The notes: a model not told the origin generated them from the sequence alone. Counted from the stretch's first letter, positions 9,652 through 23,159 are shown. The stretch: DNA of 64,000 nucleotides from Microlunatus panaciterrae (GCF_016907535.1 NZ_JAFBCF010000001.1:1426001-1490000), one strand, 5' to 3'. Made by a program: numbers and translations.

Positions 9652-9668
9652 GTGAGCCTGTCGAAAGG
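9652..9668. repeat. Solitary copy of the CTTTCGACAGGCTCAC element
   Basis: The sequence GTGAGCCTGTCGAAAGG is the reverse complement of a close variant of the CCTTCGACAGGCTCAG core found twice in the hemB-hemL gap (3548-3563 and 3620-3635). It sits between rex and the mutarotase gene, outside any coding region, so the element is dispersed rather than purely tandem. Confidence 0.6.
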
Positions 9669-9715
9669 GCGACCGCTGCCGCTGCGCGAAGGGTGCCACT
9701 GCACCCGGACTGGAC

Positions 9716-10045
9716 TCAGTCGACGTGGAAGACCTCGGCGGCCGGCGCCCACCATTCGCCCTCGGGTGAGGTTGACAGGGGCTGCTGCATCGGGTCGGTG
9801 ATCTTCCACCACTCCTGCGTCTTCGGGTCGGCCGCCATTACCGCACTGTCGGCGGCATAGTCGTCGCCGTGGTACTCGAAGTACGCGAACAGCAGGTTCT
9901 CCGGCTCTCGCAGGAAGATCGAGTAGTTCCGGATGTTGCAGCGTGCAATGGTGGCCAGCACCTCGGGCCAGACGGCCGCGTGGACCTCCTTGTACCGCTC
10001 GATCTCCTCGGCCTTGAGTCCGATGATCTGCGCCATCCGCTGCAT
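9716..10045 (-). CDS. rhaM: L-rhamnose mutarotase (RhaM family)
   Basis: 109 residues, the family length. Interconverts the anomers of L-rhamnose. Family signatures present: ERYKEVHAAVWPEVL (catalytic His), NYSIFLREPENLLFAYFEY, and the C-terminal WWKITDPMQQPL. Start ATG has AGGAGA six bases upstream. No other rhamnose gene is nearby, so substrate assignment rests on the family alone; some relatives act on other 6-deoxy sugars. Confidence 0.88.
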   Translation of the reverse strand: MQRMAQIIGLKAEEIERYKEVHAAVWPEVLATIARCNIRNYSIFLREPENLLFAYFEYHGDDYAADSAVMAADPKTQEWWKITDPMQQPLSTSPEGEWWAPAAEVFHVD

Positions 10046-10124
10046 GGGGTCTCCTGAAGGTGTCGACTGCTCTGCCGGGACAACTCTTCCAGAGACCCGG
10101 CTCGGCCGCGCGGCGGCTCGGCGG

Positions 10125-10382
10125 TCAGCGCGTCAGGGCCGCCCTCAGCCGGGCGGGGTCGACCCGCCAGTAGTCGTGCTGAGCCCCGTCGACGAAGGTG
10201 ACCGGGACCTGGTCGGTGTAGCGGCGGGTCAGCTCGGCATCGCCGGTGATGTCCTGCTCATCCCACCGGTCGCCGGTCTCGGCGCAGATGGCCGAGATGA
10301 TCGCGACGGCGTCCTCGCACAGATGGCATCCCGGCCGGGTCAGCACCAGCACCCGGGGCCGACGGTCCGCCGACTCAGTCAT
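10125..10382 (-). CDS. Glutaredoxin-like protein (DUF836 type)
   Basis: 85 residues from ATG. One thioredoxin-like domain with the redox motif TRPGCHLCEDA near the N-terminus, an acidic EQDITGD strand, and QVPVTFVDG (cis-Pro). This matches the small glutaredoxin 2-like family found across actinobacteria. It overlaps the 3' end of the AMP-dependent ligase gene by 8 bases and is probably cotranscribed with it. The partner is unknown. The longer frame upstream has low-complexity Arg/Ser residues and is antisense-like, so the short start is preferred. Confidence 0.82.
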   Translation of the reverse strand: MTESADRRPRVLVLTRPGCHLCEDAVAIISAICAETGDRWDEQDITGDAELTRRYTDQVPVTFVDGAQHDYWRVDPARLRAALTR

Positions 10383-11871
10383 CGGCTCCTGGCACCGCGA
10401 GCAGCTGCCGCAGCGCCCCCTTCCGGACCTTCCCGGTCGCCCCGCGGGGCAGCTCGTCGACCAGCCGGATCTCGCTCGGCCGCTTGAACGGGGCGAGTCG
10501 TTGAGCACAGTGGTCTCTCAGCTGCTCGATCGTGACCCCAGCACCGACGACGAATGCCACCACCCGCTCACCGCCACCGATCACCGGCTGGCCGACGACG
10601 GCGACCGAGTCGACGCCCGGCACGGCCGCGATGACCCCTTCGACCTCGGCGGGATAGACGTTGAACCCAGAGACCAGGATCAGCTCGCGGGCCCGGTCGA
10701 CCAAGAACAGGTCCTCGCCGGTCCGGTAGCCCACATCTCCGGTCGCGAACCAGCCGTCCCGGCCGGGGCCACCCTGGCCATCAGGCCAGTAACCCGAGAA
10801 AAGGTTGTCGCCCCGGATCCAGATCTCACCCGGCTCGGTCTCGTCGCGACCGTCACCGATCCGGACCTCGACGCCGGGCAGGGGCCGCCCGACATGCCCG
10901 GCGCCCAACAGCTCCACACCGAAGGTCGTCGCCACCCCGGGCCCGGCCTCGGTCAGACCGTAGCCCTGCTCGACCTTGAGACCCGTCCGCCGCTGGAACT
11001 CCGCCGCCAGCGCCGCCGGCAGCGGGGCGGCACCGCTGACGACGGTCCGTACGCTGCCGAGCGGGCTCACCAGCTCATCGGACTGCAGCATCCGGTACAG
11101 CGCGGACGGCGCCAGCGGCAGGTTGGTGATCTGCTCGTCCCGGATCGCCGCGAAGACGTCGCCGGCCGACGCATCCATGATCACCAGGGTCGCCCCGGCG
11201 GACACGGAGACGCCGAGGACGGCGTTCAGGCCGAAGACGTGGAAGAGCGGCAACAAGGCGAGCACCCGATCGGAGCTGGACACCACCTGGAGCCGGCCGA
11301 TCTGGTGAACGTGGGCCAGCAGCGCGCGGTGCGTCAGCATCGCACCCTTCGGCTCGCCGGAGGTTCCTGCGGTGTACAACAGCACGGCCAGCGCCTCGCG
11401 GTCCTGCGGCGAGACGACCAGGTCACCCGGGCGGACCTCCAGCTCGGCCAGCCCCTGCTCGGTCAGGGCCACCCTGCGCACCTCAGGCAGCTCGTGGTCG
11501 ACCGAACCGAACAGCAGCCGGGCGCCGCTGTCGGCGATCATCCGGACCTTCTCGTCGAGGCCGGCCTCGGGGTTGATCGGTACGACGACGAAGCCGGCCC
11601 GGAGGGCAGCGAAGTAGGCGACGACATACTCGAGGGAGTTCGGTCCACACACCGCGACCCGATGCGAGGCGACCAGACCGCGCGCCGCCAGACCGGCCGC
11701 CACCGCGCTGACGCGTCGGTCGAGCTCGGCCCAGGTCAGCACCCGGCGACCTGCGGTCAGGTCAACAAGTGCGGTCTCCGCCGGCCGCAGCTCGGCGTTC
11801 CAGCCGACCAGCTGGGCCACGTTGGTGAAGTCCGGCACCGACTCCGAAGCACCGACCGCACCCCGCTCCAT
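10375..11871 (-). CDS. AMP-dependent acyl-CoA synthetase/ligase
   Basis: 498 residues. ANL superfamily enzyme that activates a carboxylate as an acyl-adenylate and transfers it to CoA. Motifs: LLYTAGTSGEPKGAMLTH (residues 164-181), PLFHVFGLN, QGYGLTEAGPG, WFATGDVGYR, FLVDRARELILVSGFNVYPAEVE and the catalytic lysine in GATGKVRKGAL. It looks like a long- or medium-chain fatty acid-CoA ligase, but the substrate cannot be read off. An in-frame GTG at 11877 is an alternative start. It is transcribed away from the HAD phosphatase gene. Confidence 0.88.
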   Translation of the reverse strand: MERGAVGASESVPDFTNVAQLVGWNAELRPAETALVDLTAGRRVLTWAELDRRVSAVAAGLAARGLVASHRVAVCGPNSLEYVVAYFAALRAGFVVVPINPEAGLDEKVRMIADSGARLLFGSVDHELPEVRRVALTEQGLAELEVRPGDLVVSPQDREALAVLLYTAGTSGEPKGAMLTHRALLAHVHQIGRLQVVSSSDRVLALLPLFHVFGLNAVLGVSVSAGATLVIMDASAGDVFAAIRDEQITNLPLAPSALYRMLQSDELVSPLGSVRTVVSGAAPLPAALAAEFQRRTGLKVEQGYGLTEAGPGVATTFGVELLGAGHVGRPLPGVEVRIGDGRDETEPGEIWIRGDNLFSGYWPDGQGGPGRDGWFATGDVGYRTGEDLFLVDRARELILVSGFNVYPAEVEGVIAAVPGVDSVAVVGQPVIGGGERVVAFVVGAGVTIEQLRDHCAQRLAPFKRPSEIRLVDELPRGATGKVRKGALRQLLAVPGADD

Positions 11872-11976
11872 CGTCACGGGGTCGAGTCTTGCACAGCGGG
11901 GCAACCGACGGGCGAGCACCGCCGGTCCGCGGCGACAGGTGCGACCGAACCCGGCAAGCGCGATCCGTGCGGGCAT

Positions 11977-11982
11977 TAGGGT
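11977..11982 (+). promoter_or_regulatory. Leaderless-type -10 box TAGGGT before the HAD phosphatase
   Basis: TAGGGT ends exactly six bases before the ATG at 11989, with no ribosome site between them. This is the actinobacterial leaderless arrangement, in which transcription starts at the A of the start codon. Confidence 0.6.
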
Positions 11983-11988
11983 GGGGCC

Positions 11989-12855
11989 ATGAGCGCCCCC
12001 GAGACCGAGCCTCGCGCCGACGGTGAGCCGGCGGCCGAGCTCGCTGAGGAGCTGCCCGAACCCGATCCGTTGATCCGCCCCGACCCCCAGGCGGCCGCGT
12101 TCTTCGATGTGGACAACACGATCGTCCAGGGTGCCTCCCTGTTCCACCTGGCCAAGGGTCTCTACCGACGCGGCTTCTTCCCGACCCGGCTCATCTTCAA
12201 AGGCCTGTGGCTTCAGGTCTACTTCCGGATGGTGGGCCGGGAGAAACCGGAGCACATCGAGGACGCCCGGAACGCCAGTCTGGCGTTCATCAAGGGTCAC
12301 ACCGTGACCGAGCTGCAGGACGCCGGCAACGAGATCTACGAGGAGTCCATCGCCAGCCGGATCTGGCCGGGCACCCGGGCGATCGCCCAGTCACACCTCG
12401 ACGTCGGCCAGCAGGTGTGGCTGGTGACTGCGGCGCCGGTCGAGGTGGCGACCATCATCGCCCAACGACTGGGCCTGACCGGAGCGCTCGGCACCGTCGC
12501 CGAGAACGTGAACGGCGTCTACACAGGGCGGTTGGAGGGCGAGCTGCTGCACGGTCAGGCCAAGGCCGACGCCGTACGGGCGCTGGCCCACCTGCACGGT
12601 CTGGACCTTGCCCATTGCTTCGCCTACTCCGACTCGTTCAACGATCTGCCCATGCTCAGCCAGGTGGGGCACCCGTGCGCCATCAACCCCGACAGCAGGC
12701 TGCTGGAGCACGCCGAGGAGCTGGGCTGGCAGATCCGGGACTACCGGACGGGGCGCCGGGCGGTACGCCTCGGGCTGCTCGGCGCCGGCGCGTTCGGCGC
12801 CTCGGCGGGAGCCGTCGCCGCCGGCCTGGCCGTGCGTCGGCACCTGCGGCACTGA
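11989..12855 (+). CDS. HAD superfamily (subfamily IB) phosphatase, SerB-like
   Basis: 288 residues. HAD motif I FFDVDNTIVQG (nucleophile D40, D42), motif II VTAAP, a lysine in HGQAKADAV and motif IV AYSDSFNDLPML. The family includes Mycobacterium SerB1 (Rv0505c), which has the same genomic neighbours. The C-terminal 35 residues are a basic stretch followed by a Gly/Ala-rich hydrophobic helix (LGLLGAGAFGASAGAVAAGLAV), suggesting membrane attachment. Next to a PlsC-type acyltransferase, a phospholipid precursor is as likely a substrate as phosphoserine; this is inference. Confidence 0.85.
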   Translation: MSAPETEPRADGEPAAELAEELPEPDPLIRPDPQAAAFFDVDNTIVQGASLFHLAKGLYRRGFFPTRLIFKGLWLQVYFRMVGREKPEHIEDARNASLAFIKGHTVTELQDAGNEIYEESIASRIWPGTRAIAQSHLDVGQQVWLVTAAPVEVATIIAQRLGLTGALGTVAENVNGVYTGRLEGELLHGQAKADAVRALAHLHGLDLAHCFAYSDSFNDLPMLSQVGHPCAINPDSRLLEHAEELGWQIRDYRTGRRAVRLGLLGAGAFGASAGAVAAGLAVRRHLRH

Positions 12856-12893
12856 CCCCTTGGCCTGCTGGACAACCGACCCAGGCGGTGCGT

Positions 12894-13178
12894 CTACTCC
12901 TGCCCATCGCGTCGGCCGGTGAGCACGGCGGCCAGCACGAAATACACCGCGGTGGCGAACAGCGCCACCACCCCCAGGTTCGCCGCGAACGCCGACCGCC
13001 AGAACCCGGTCGCCAATACGACGACCCCGAGCAGCGCAGACCCTGCAGCCCCGAGGTGGACGAAACCCGAGATGAGCTCCCGCTGTCCCGAGCGGGCCAC
13101 CCGCCGCGAGACCAGCCGCATCGTCACCATCAGGAAGCCGGCAAACGCGACCAAGATCAACGCCAGCACGGGATACAT
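12894..13178 (-). CDS. Small integral membrane protein
   Basis: 94 residues with three predicted membrane helices (MYPVLALILVAFAGFLMVT; LGAAGSALLGVVVLATGF; LGVVALFATAVYFVLAAVL) separated by basic loops. Not recognised as a named family. Its ATG overlaps the acyltransferase stop (TGATG), so the two are translationally coupled and probably act in the same membrane process. Convergent with the HAD phosphatase gene 38 bases away. Confidence 0.75.
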   Translation of the reverse strand: MYPVLALILVAFAGFLMVTMRLVSRRVARSGQRELISGFVHLGAAGSALLGVVVLATGFWRSAFAANLGVVALFATAVYFVLAAVLTGRRDGQE

Positions 13179-14731
13179 CAGAAGAAGGCACTCCGGCGCT
13201 GCATCAGCAGCGCGTACAGAGTGTGCTGGATCGTCTCGCGGACCTGGTCGGTCACATTGAAGACGATCATCGGGTCTTCGGCCGCTCCAGGTGGCAGCTC
13301 GTCGGTGGCGATCGCGTCGCCGAACTGGATCACCCACTTGGACGGCAGCGGAATCATCCCGAGCACCCCCAACCAGGGGAACAGCGGTGTCACCGGGAAA
13401 TAGGGCAGCCCGAGAGCTCGGGCGAGACCGGGCAGCCCGGAGATCAGGGGGAAGATCTCTTCCGAACCCACGATCGAGACGGGGATGATCGGCACCTGCG
13501 CGCGCACCGCAGCCGAGACGAAACCGCCGCGACCGAACCGCTGCAGCTTGTAGCGGTCGGCGTACGGCTTGCCGAGTCCCTTGAACCCCTCCGGGAAGAC
13601 CGCGACGAGCTGACCCGCGTCGAGCAGCCGCTCGGCGTCCTCCTGACAGGCCAGCGTGGTGCCGGTCCGGCGGGCAAGATCATGGGAGAACGGCGTTTTG
13701 AAGATCAGGTCGGCGCCGAGCATCCGGACATGCCGGGCGATCTCGTCATAGATCACGGTGTGCAGCACCATCCCGTCCAACGGGAGGGTGCCGGCATGGT
13801 TGGACACCAGCAGTGCGGGTCCACTGGTCGGCACGTTCTCCATGCCGCGAACCTCGACCCGGAACCAGTGCTGCACCAGCGGACGCAGCATCGGCAGGAA
13901 GATCTTCTCGGTGAACTCCGGATCGAAGCCGAACTCGTCGACGGCGTAGTCACCACTCAGCCGCGTGCGGGCGAACTCGACCGCCTGGTCCAGCGACTGC
14001 TCCCAGTCGACACCGAGTGACTCAGCAAGCGCCATCACCCCGCGTAACGGGTCCGCTGCGAACTGCCGGACCTGCTCCACCGGCAACGCTCGGGCACCCT
14101 CCAGCACTCCTGAGGCCATCCGGGCGATCTCTGCCACCAGCATGGCCAGATCGAACTGCCTCGGGGGACCGTAATCTTGATCATCGTGCTGCGGGCCGGC
14201 CTCGGACCAGGTCGGCGGGGGCTCGTGGTCGATGGGCACGCTGTCGGCAGCCGAGACCTGGCGGGCGGGCTCCTCGACGCCAGCCGGCCCGGTCATCCCC
14301 GGAGGCAACGGCTGCTCCGCCTCGGTTTCCTCGGCCGGGCGCTTCTTCGCGGGCGCCTTCTTCGCCGGCGCCTTCGTGCCGGGTGTCTTCTTGGCGGGCG
14401 CCTTCGTGGCGGGCGCCTTCGTGGTGGGCGCCTTCGTGGTGGGCGCCTTCGTGGTGGGCGCTTTCTTCGCCGGCGGCTTCGTGTCGGTTGTCTTCCTTGC
14501 GGCCGCCGACTCTCGGGCGGCGGCCTGCTTCGCCGCGGTCGCGTCCGTTGCCACCAGCTCAGCAGGTGCGGCTCCATTGGCCGGCTGGTTGGCCGGCTCG
14601 ACCGCACGCGGCGTCCGCCCGGGCCGGCGGGAAGGACCGGCCAACCCGCGCGCAGCGGCCGATGGCGCGGACCTGCTGCCCCGACCGGCTGGACCGCGAC
14701 TGCCGAGCTGGACGATCTCGGGGTCAGGCAC
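13178..14731 (-). CDS. PlsC-type lysophospholipid acyltransferase with Lys/Ala/Pro/Thr-rich N-terminal tail
   Basis: 517 residues from GTG. The catalytic part is in the C-terminal half: VSNHAGTLPLDGMV (the NH...D acyltransferase box in its actinobacterial spacing) and VFPEGFKGLGKPYADRY, as in Rv0502. Before it, residues about 70-150 are a low-complexity stretch built on KAPTTKAP/KAPAKK units, like histone H1 or HupB tails. The tail is encoded by a 15-base tandem repeat (14351-14470). GTG 14731 is chosen because it overlaps the upstream SDR stop by 8 bases; the extension before it is antisense-like. Role inferred: acylation in membrane lipid synthesis. Confidence 0.87.
   Translation of the reverse strand: MPDPEIVQLGSRGPAGRGSRSAPSAAARGLAGPSRRPGRTPRAVEPANQPANGAAPAELVATDATAAKQAAARESAAARKTTDTKPPAKKAPTTKAPTTKAPTTKAPATKAPAKKTPGTKAPAKKAPAKKRPAEETEAEQPLPPGMTGPAGVEEPARQVSAADSVPIDHEPPPTWSEAGPQHDDQDYGPPRQFDLAMLVAEIARMASGVLEGARALPVEQVRQFAADPLRGVMALAESLGVDWEQSLDQAVEFARTRLSGDYAVDEFGFDPEFTEKIFLPMLRPLVQHWFRVEVRGMENVPTSGPALLVSNHAGTLPLDGMVLHTVIYDEIARHVRMLGADLIFKTPFSHDLARRTGTTLACQEDAERLLDAGQLVAVFPEGFKGLGKPYADRYKLQRFGRGGFVSAAVRAQVPIIPVSIVGSEEIFPLISGLPGLARALGLPYFPVTPLFPWLGVLGMIPLPSKWVIQFGDAIATDELPPGAAEDPMIVFNVTDQVRETIQHTLYALLMQRRSAFF
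14351..14470. repeat. 15-base coding tandem repeat in the acyltransferase tail
   Basis: Five consecutive 15-mers based on GGGCGCCTTCGTGGT occupy 14396-14470 (exact at 14411, 14426 and 14441), with degenerate copies back to about 14351. On the coding strand each encodes five residues of the pattern T-K-A-P-T. Exact copies next to each other indicate recent slippage, so tail length probably varies between strains. Confidence 0.9.
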
Positions 14732-15755
14732 GGGAGTTCCCTCGTTCGGGCGACAGCACCCGGGCCAGCAGGTGCAGAGCGTGATCCACGCGCTCAACGG
14801 CCAGCACGCCGGGCTTGGCCAAGGCTACGAACTCGGCCAGCGCCTCGCGGGAGGAATACCTCGGCCTGAAGCCGGTCGCCTCAGTGAACCGCGAGATGTC
14901 CATCGCCCGGCCGTAGGTCAGGGCGTCGATCTGGTCGGCAGAGAAGTCGACCAGCCGCGCCTGGCGGAACAGTCCGACCGCCACCGGGGCGATCTCATGC
15001 AGCACACCGACACTCGGACGGCCCATCATCCGCAGCGCCTGGGACAGGGTGACGATGTCGGGCGCACCCACGTTGAAGGTGCCGGGAATGTCCAGCTCGG
15101 TCGCCAACAGCAAGGCGGTGACGGCATCACTGGGGTGCAGGAACTGCAGCCGGGCGTCGAAACCCATCACCTTCGGCACGACCGGCAGCGACAGATAGCG
15201 GGTCACGTGGCTGTCCACACCGGCCCCCATCAGGTTGGCCAGCCGAAGGGTGGTGACGACGACGTCGGGCCGACGCCTGGCCAGCCCGCGTACATAGGTC
15301 TCGATCTCCACCGAGTCCTTGCCGAAGCCCGTCCGAGGCTGCACCCGGGCCGACATCTCCTCGGTGAACCGGACCGGATCCCGCGGCGACGCCCCGTAGA
15401 CGCTGACCGAGCTCTGCACCACGAGCTTGCGGATCGACTCGGCCTTCTGACAGGCGGCGAGCAGCTGCATGGTGCCGATGACGTTGATCTCCTTCATCGA
15501 CGACCGGCCACCCACACTGCCCGGGGTCGCCACTACCGCCATATGCACGACGGTGTCGACCCCTCGCCCGGTGATCACCTTGCTGATCACCGGATTGCGG
15601 ATGTCCGCGCGCACAAAGGAGGCCGCACCCAGATCGTGACGGGGCGGGACCACATCCACACCGATGACCTCGTGGCCGTCTACAGCGGCAAGGGCGCGCG
15701 CAAAACGGGCCCCAAGGTCACGTGACACCCCGGTGACCAGGACAACACGTGCCAT
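14724..15755 (-). CDS. NAD-dependent epimerase/dehydratase-like SDR protein with degenerate active site
   Basis: 343 residues. An N-terminal Rossmann fold (VVLVTGVSRDLGARFA) and an extended-SDR layout like mycobacterial GalE2 (Rv0501). Where the catalytic YxxxK should be there is F144-G-K-D-S148, so both catalytic Tyr and Lys appear replaced; the upstream SSVSVYG serine region is present. It may bind NAD without classical catalysis. Start ATG follows GGAGG. The downstream acyltransferase overlaps its end and bS22 lies just upstream, the same order as in Mycobacterium. Confidence 0.85.
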   Translation of the reverse strand: MARVVLVTGVSRDLGARFARALAAVDGHEVIGVDVVPPRHDLGAASFVRADIRNPVISKVITGRGVDTVVHMAVVATPGSVGGRSSMKEINVIGTMQLLAACQKAESIRKLVVQSSVSVYGASPRDPVRFTEEMSARVQPRTGFGKDSVEIETYVRGLARRRPDVVVTTLRLANLMGAGVDSHVTRYLSLPVVPKVMGFDARLQFLHPSDAVTALLLATELDIPGTFNVGAPDIVTLSQALRMMGRPSVGVLHEIAPVAVGLFRQARLVDFSADQIDALTYGRAMDISRFTEATGFRPRYSSREALAEFVALAKPGVLAVERVDHALHLLARVLSPERGNSRA

Positions 15756-15793
15756 TGGGCCTCCAGATCGGTGCGAGCCTTCTGGAGTGAAGG

Positions 15794-15895
15794 CTACTTG
15801 CCCGCGCGGCGCCGCTGGATACGCGTGCGCTTCAGCAGCTTGCGGTGCTTCTTCTTCGCCATCCGCTTGCGACGCTTCTTGATGACCGAACCCAC
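15794..15895 (-). CDS. 30S ribosomal protein bS22 (AURKAIP1/COX24 domain)
   Basis: 33 residues, starting GTG-GGT-TCG and ending TAG. The sequence begins [20 protein letters not shown], is almost entirely Lys/Arg, and matches the actinobacterial bS22 peptide (mycobacterial Rv0500B) nearly residue for residue from memory. In mycobacterial ribosomes it sits in the small subunit near the decoding region. AGAGGT lies about 8 bases upstream. It lies between the SDR gene and the GH2 gene; in Mycobacterium its other neighbour is the BldC-like gene, here displaced by the GH2 insertion. Confidence 0.92.
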
Positions 15896-15946
15896 GTTAT
15901 GCGACCTCTCGACCTACCGAGCCGCTCTGTGACCCGGACAATCTGA

Positions 15947-19129
<3,183 letters not shown>

Positions 19130-19171
19130 CAGGTTCGAGGCAGGCAGCTTCACGGAGGAGGACCCCATCGG

Positions 19172-19203
19172 GATGGGCCCGCGGCAAAGCCGCCGGGCCC
19201 ATC
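19172..19203. terminator. Bidirectional hairpin terminator between the GH2 and BldC-like genes
   Basis: GATGGGCCCGCGGC and GCCGCCGGGCCCATC pair over a three-base AAA loop with a single-base bulge. It lies between two convergent genes and has no T-run, as is common in high-GC actinobacteria. Confidence 0.75.
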
Positions 19204-19247
19204 GCGAGGGGTTCGGAGTGGGAAAGAGGCCGCATCAGCGGCGGAGG

Positions 19248-19481
19248 CTAGCCGGTCTCGTAGTAGGAGCTCTTCAGGTAGACGTTGACCGCACTCTCCG
19301 GAACCCGGAAACTGCGACCGAAGCGGGCGGACTCGAGCTCTCCGCTGTGAATGAGCCGGTAGACCGACATCTTCGAGACGCGCATGATCTGCGCGACCTC
19401 GGCTACGGTCAAGAACTTCACGTCGGAGAGGTCACCCCCACCGATAGGGGTGATGTCACCCGGCTTTGACTCCTCAGTCAT
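19248..19481 (-). CDS. BldC/excisionase-family helix-turn-helix DNA-binding protein
   Basis: 77 residues. A single MerR-like winged helix from residue 23: FLTVAEVAQIMRVSKMSVYRLIHSGELESARFGRSFRVPESAV. This matches the small BldC-type regulators, here the orthologue of mycobacterial Rv0500A by sequence and by position next to proC and (across the GH2 gene) bS22. It has only a DNA-binding domain, so it probably acts with a partner or by cooperative binding. ATG 19481 begins a plausible N-terminus; the open frame continues upstream without family similarity. Confidence 0.85.
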   Translation of the reverse strand: MTEESKPGDITPIGGGDLSDVKFLTVAEVAQIMRVSKMSVYRLIHSGELESARFGRSFRVPESAVNVYLKSSYYETG

Positions 19482-19638
19482 TGCGCACACACCATTTCCT
19501 GCACGATTCACCGCTGGCTTCCCCTCCAACGCGTAGACGTGCTGAAGTGAGAGTAGTGGCAAAAGAGACGAATGGGAAAGCGGCGGCGAAAGATCCGGCG
19601 ACACACCGGCGCGGCCACTTGACTTTCGCTGACCGCTC

Positions 19639-19728
19639 GCACACAAATGGGCTCGTCATCGTCCGCACGAGCGGATCGCCCCGCCTGAGGCCCCGCGCAC
19701 GGCGGTGCTGACGCGCCGATTTGTGTGC
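19639..19728. repeat. Inverted repeat GCACACAAAT ... ATTTGTGTGC
   Basis: A perfect 10-base inverted pair (19639-19648 and 19719-19728) lies in the 250-base gap between the acuC 3' end and the BldC-like gene, 70 bases apart. The gap contains no credible gene. It could be a binding site pair for the adjacent regulator or part of a terminator; nothing visible decides. Confidence 0.5.
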
Positions 19729-19732
19729 TGGC

Positions 19733-20886
19733 TCAGTAGAACTCGGGATCGAGACCCAGCTCGGGGAAGACCGCCTTGCGGGTGGCGATGATCGCCTGGT
19801 CCAGCCGGTCGGCAGGGTTGTAGCCGGACGAGACGTCCGGGAACGAGACGTCGGCATGGTCGGTCATGACAGTCGGGGCCTCGTCGCCGATGGTGTCGCG
19901 CCAGGCCTCCGGGATGACGGTGTCGGGATCGACCGGGTGTCCGCTCACCACACCCAGCAGGTGGGTCCAGGCCCGCGGTACGACGTTGAGTACGGAGTAG
20001 CCGCCGCCGCCGGTGGAGATCCACCGTCCCTCGCACAGCTCGTCGGCCAGTGCCGCCATTGCCAGGTAGGAGGCCCGTTGGCCGTCGATGGTGAGGTTCA
20101 GCTCGGCCAGCGGGTCGGAGAAGTGCGAGTCGCACCCGTGCTGGGTGACCAGCACGGTGGGACGGAACGCGTGCAGCACCTCCGGAACCACAGCGTGGAA
20201 GGCACGCAGCCAGCCGGCGTCCCCGGTACCGGGCGGGAGGGCGACGTTCACCGCCGAACCGATCGCGTCCGGCCCTCCGGTCTCATGCGGGAACCCGGTG
20301 CCGGGGAAGAGGGTCATCGGCGTCTCGTGCAGGCTGATCGTCATCACACGCGGGTCGTTGTAGAAGATCGCCTGGACGCCGTCGCCGTGATGCACGTCCA
20401 CATCGACGTAGGCAACCCGCTCGCAGCCCTGGGCCAGCAGCCACTTGATGGCAACGGCGATGTCGTTGTAGACGCAGAAGCCGCTGGTGTTCCGGGGCAT
20501 CGCGTGGTGCAGACCACCGCTGATGTTGCAGGCCCGCTTCGTCGTACCGTTCCAGACGCTCTGGGCGGCCGCGACGGTGGCCATCACCACCTGGGCTGAG
20601 ATCTCGTGCATCTGGGCAAAGACCGGGTTGTCGGACGTACCCAACCCGAACACGGGGTTGACCTCGGCCTTCTGCACCGCCTCGACATAGTCGGCGTCGT
20701 GCACGGTCCGGATCAGTCCCAGGTCGACCTCGGGCGGAGCGACCACCTCCATCCGGTCCAGCACGCCGAGGGCACGGGCCAGCGCTATGGTGTTGCGCAC
20801 CCGGCCAGGAGCCATCGGGTGCAGTGGCCCGAAGTCGTAACGGGTCAGCTCGTCCGAGTAGAGCAACTGGCTCCTGCCGGCGGGCA

Positions 20887-20887
<1 letters not shown>
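19733..20887 (-). CDS. acuC: Histone deacetylase family protein, AcuC type
   Basis: 384 residues from GTG. Arginase/deacetylase fold with the zinc site DVDVHHGDG, the catalytic GLHHAMP, GFCVYNDIAVA, TQHGCDSHFSDPL and STGGGGYS. AcuC in Bacillus deacetylates and so activates acetyl-CoA synthetase; here the target is not evident. GTG overlaps the proC stop (TAGTG) by one base, and the longer frame upstream is antisense-like sequence of proC. Conserved proC-acuC adjacency is seen in other actinobacteria, from memory. Confidence 0.92.
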
Positions 20888-22763
<1,876 letters not shown>

Positions 22764-22859
22764 GGGCCCGGCCCGGCTTTCGACTCAATCGTTTGAACAG
22801 CGAGACCGGCAACCCTGCTGTCGCAGCCCCACCCCCACCGGCGGGCAGGCGATCCCGAT

Positions 22860-23159
22860 CGAAAACTCGGCAGAACGCGACTTCTGCCAGCCGACCAGCC
22901 CCGCAGCTGCGAAAACTCGGCAGAACGCGACTTCTGTCAGCCAACCAGCCCCCCAGCTGCGAAAACTCGACAGAACGCGAGTTCTCGTACGGGATGGGGG
23001 CGATTCCGGTTCCAGAAGTCGTGTTCTGTCGAGTTTTCGCAGGGGGAGGTCGTGGGAGGTCGTAGGGCGGGAGCGCCGCACGAAAAGTCGCGTTCTGTCG
23101 AGTTCCGTACGTAATAGTGGCGATTCCGGCTCGAGAAGTCGCGTTCTGTCGAGTTTTCG
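22860..23159. repeat. Array of a 26-base repeat, three direct and three inverted copies
   Basis: Three plus-oriented copies of CGAAAACTCGRCAGAACGCG followed by ASTTCT start at 22860, 22910 and 22960, exactly 50 bases apart. Three reverse-complement copies start at 23014, 23083 and 23134. The 24-base intervals between the first copies are also similar (CAGCCRACCAGCCCC), so copies 1-2 are 50-base tandem units, while the first and third inverted copies share an upstream block ending GGCGATTCCGG. The block can fold into large hairpins. It lies between divergent promoters (asd leftward, CPBP rightward), not at gene ends. Confidence 0.92.

Noticed and set aside
22860-23159. CRISPR array
   Set aside because: Repeats of 26 bases at 50-base steps look similar at first, but half the copies are inverted, the intervals are related to each other rather than unique, and no cas gene is present.
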